Part shown: positions 6,227 to 7,034 of the stretch, in pieces
How the letters are laid out: each line of letters starts with the position of its first letter
Numbering within the stretch: the first letter of the stretch is position 1
The notes under the pieces: model-generated
What the model saw: the letters and a program-made list of their open reading frames with translations, nothing else
Databases searched by the model: none
What the model was told of the DNA's origin: nothing
NCBI GenBank assembly: GCA_937873435.1
Contig: CALMWM010000305.1
Location: 1 to 7,034, forward strand
Length of the DNA stretch: 7,034 bases
Source of the DNA: an uncultured Gallionellaceae bacterium
Lineage (GTDB): Bacteria > Pseudomonadota > Gammaproteobacteria > Burkholderiales > Sulfuricellaceae
Direction: 5' to 3'
Translations under genes and position numbers: made by a program

Positions 6227-6922
6227 ATGATGAAAATTCTGGATCACCTCGAGGAATGGCTGATTACCTTTCTCATAGGCGGCGCAACGCTGATCATTTT
6301 TTTTGCCGTGGTTCACCGCTACGGTATGGGGGTCGATCTGCTTTACCCATACCTGGCGCCGATTCACACTTCATGGGCGCAAGAGTTGTGCATCATCATG
6401 TTCGTGTGGATGGCCAAATTCGGCGCTGCTTACGGTGTGCGTACCGGCATACATGTGGGGGTCGATGTCATGATCAACCGCATGAAGGACAAGACCCGCG
6501 CTAAATTCGTGGTGATCGGCCTGTTGGCGGGGGCCTTGTTTACCGGCGTGGTCGCCGTGCTTGGCGCCAGCTTCGTGTGGGACAACGGGATGCACTACGC
6601 CGCATTCAATCTGCTGGGGATAGGCACCGGCGATCTGCCGGAAGGCCCTACCACACCCGATCTCGAATGGCCTACCTGGGTCGTCTACCTTGCGATTCCG
6701 CTGGGTTCTTCGCTGATGTGTTTCCGCTTTTTGCAGGTGACTGCCAGTTTTCTCCGCAGCGGCGAATTGCCGCACCATGATCATGCTCACGTGGCGGGCG
6801 TCGAGGAGGAAACGGTCGCACCCGAGAAAGCGGCTGAAGACATCAATTGGTTCCAGATGCAGGATGATTTGCATCCCCATGCAGTGAAACCGGATGACGG
6901 CAAGCAGGGGGATAAACCGTGA
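6227..6922 (+). CDS. dctQ: TRAP transporter small transmembrane subunit DctQ
   Basis: DctQ is the small inner-membrane subunit that pairs with DctM in TRAP transport, which is driven by an ion gradient rather than ATP. The 231-residue product has about four hydrophobic segments: residues 11-29, a second around WAQELCIIMFVWMAKFGAAYGV, a third around FVVIGLLAGALFTGVVAVLG and a fourth around WVVYLAIPLGSSLMCFRF. The motif GIHVGVDVMI after the second segment is typical of the family. The start was set at the ATG at 6227 because GGGAG lies seven nt upstream; the ATG at 6230 is equally usable, and an upstream TTG at 6197 lies before that ribosome site. A hydrophilic C-terminal tail of about 50 residues is rich in His and acidic residues (PHHDHAH, LHPH). 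The stop overlaps the dctM start by four bases, indicating translational coupling. Confidence 0.9.
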   Translation: MMKILDHLEEWLITFLIGGATLIIFFAVVHRYGMGVDLLYPYLAPIHTSWAQELCIIMFVWMAKFGAAYGVRTGIHVGVDVMINRMKDKTRAKFVVIGLLAGALFTGVVAVLGASFVWDNGMHYAAFNLLGIGTGDLPEGPTTPDLEWPTWVVYLAIPLGSSLMCFRFLQVTASFLRSGELPHHDHAHVAGVEEETVAPEKAAEDINWFQMQDDLHPHAVKPDDGKQGDKP

Positions 6923-7034
6923 ACGCCGCAATCATCTTCGGCCTGTTGATCGTCCTGATGCTGACGGGAATGCCTATTTCCATTTCGCTCGGGTTGACCG
7001 TATTGACCTTTCTTTTCACCATGACCCAGGTGCC
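6919..7034 (+). CDS. dctM: TRAP transporter large permease subunit DctM, N-terminal fragment
   Basis: DctM is the large channel-forming subunit of the TRAP transporter, normally about 425-430 residues with around twelve membrane helices. Only the first 38 full codons are in the window. They start with GTG inside GTGA, overlapping the dctQ stop, with AGGGGG at 6906-6911 as ribosome site. The residues (IIFGLLIVLMLTGMPISISLG...) match the conserved first helix and the TGMPI motif of the family. The fragment is too short to judge substrate or integrity, but it has no stop through the window edge. Confidence 0.88.
   Translation, partial: MNAAIIFGLLIVLMLTGMPISISLGLTVLTFLFTMTQV

Overview
The window looks like a Proteobacterial, most likely betaproteobacterial, chromosome segment. 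The grounds are moderately high GC, an accA-tilS gene order, and protein sequences close to the beta/gamma versions of AccA and TilS. It also carries a TRAP-type C4-dicarboxylate transport locus with its own two-component system, laid out like the dctSR-dctPQM arrangement known from Rhodobacter. Genus cannot be read from the sequence.

Layout. Bases 1-116 do not continue the AccA protein that begins at base 117. They look like foreign sequence, from either an assembly join or an insertion. Bases 117-611 encode the C-terminal half of AccA (acetyl-CoA carboxylase carboxyltransferase alpha subunit). It overlaps complete tilS (589-1920), the tRNA-Ile lysidine synthetase. Bases 1921-2073 separate the convergent tilS and dctR genes and hold two terminator-like hairpins that face tilS. 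On the minus strand from 5016 down to 2074 lies a two-component operon: a membrane sensor kinase (dctS-like) followed 3 nt later by a FixJ/LuxR-type response regulator (dctR-like). The kinase reading frame is interrupted by one in-frame TAA at 3409-3411, exactly between the PAS sensor part and the HisKA/ATPase part. Bases 5017-5146 are a divergent control region. On the plus strand follow dctP (5147-6151, periplasmic binding protein), a perfect 12-bp-arm palindrome, dctQ (6227-6922, small membrane subunit) and the first 116 nt of dctM (from 6919, large membrane subunit), which runs off the window.

How it fits together. By analogy with known DctS/DctR-DctPQM systems, the kinase would sense C4-dicarboxylates or a related organic acid in the periplasm. 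The regulator would activate the divergent dctPQM operon, whose products import the substrate with an ion gradient. The main uncertainties are whether the kinase is broken, split or misread at the TAA, and what the first 116 bases are. The locus is otherwise a recognisable, known type of system; no wholly new system is evident.
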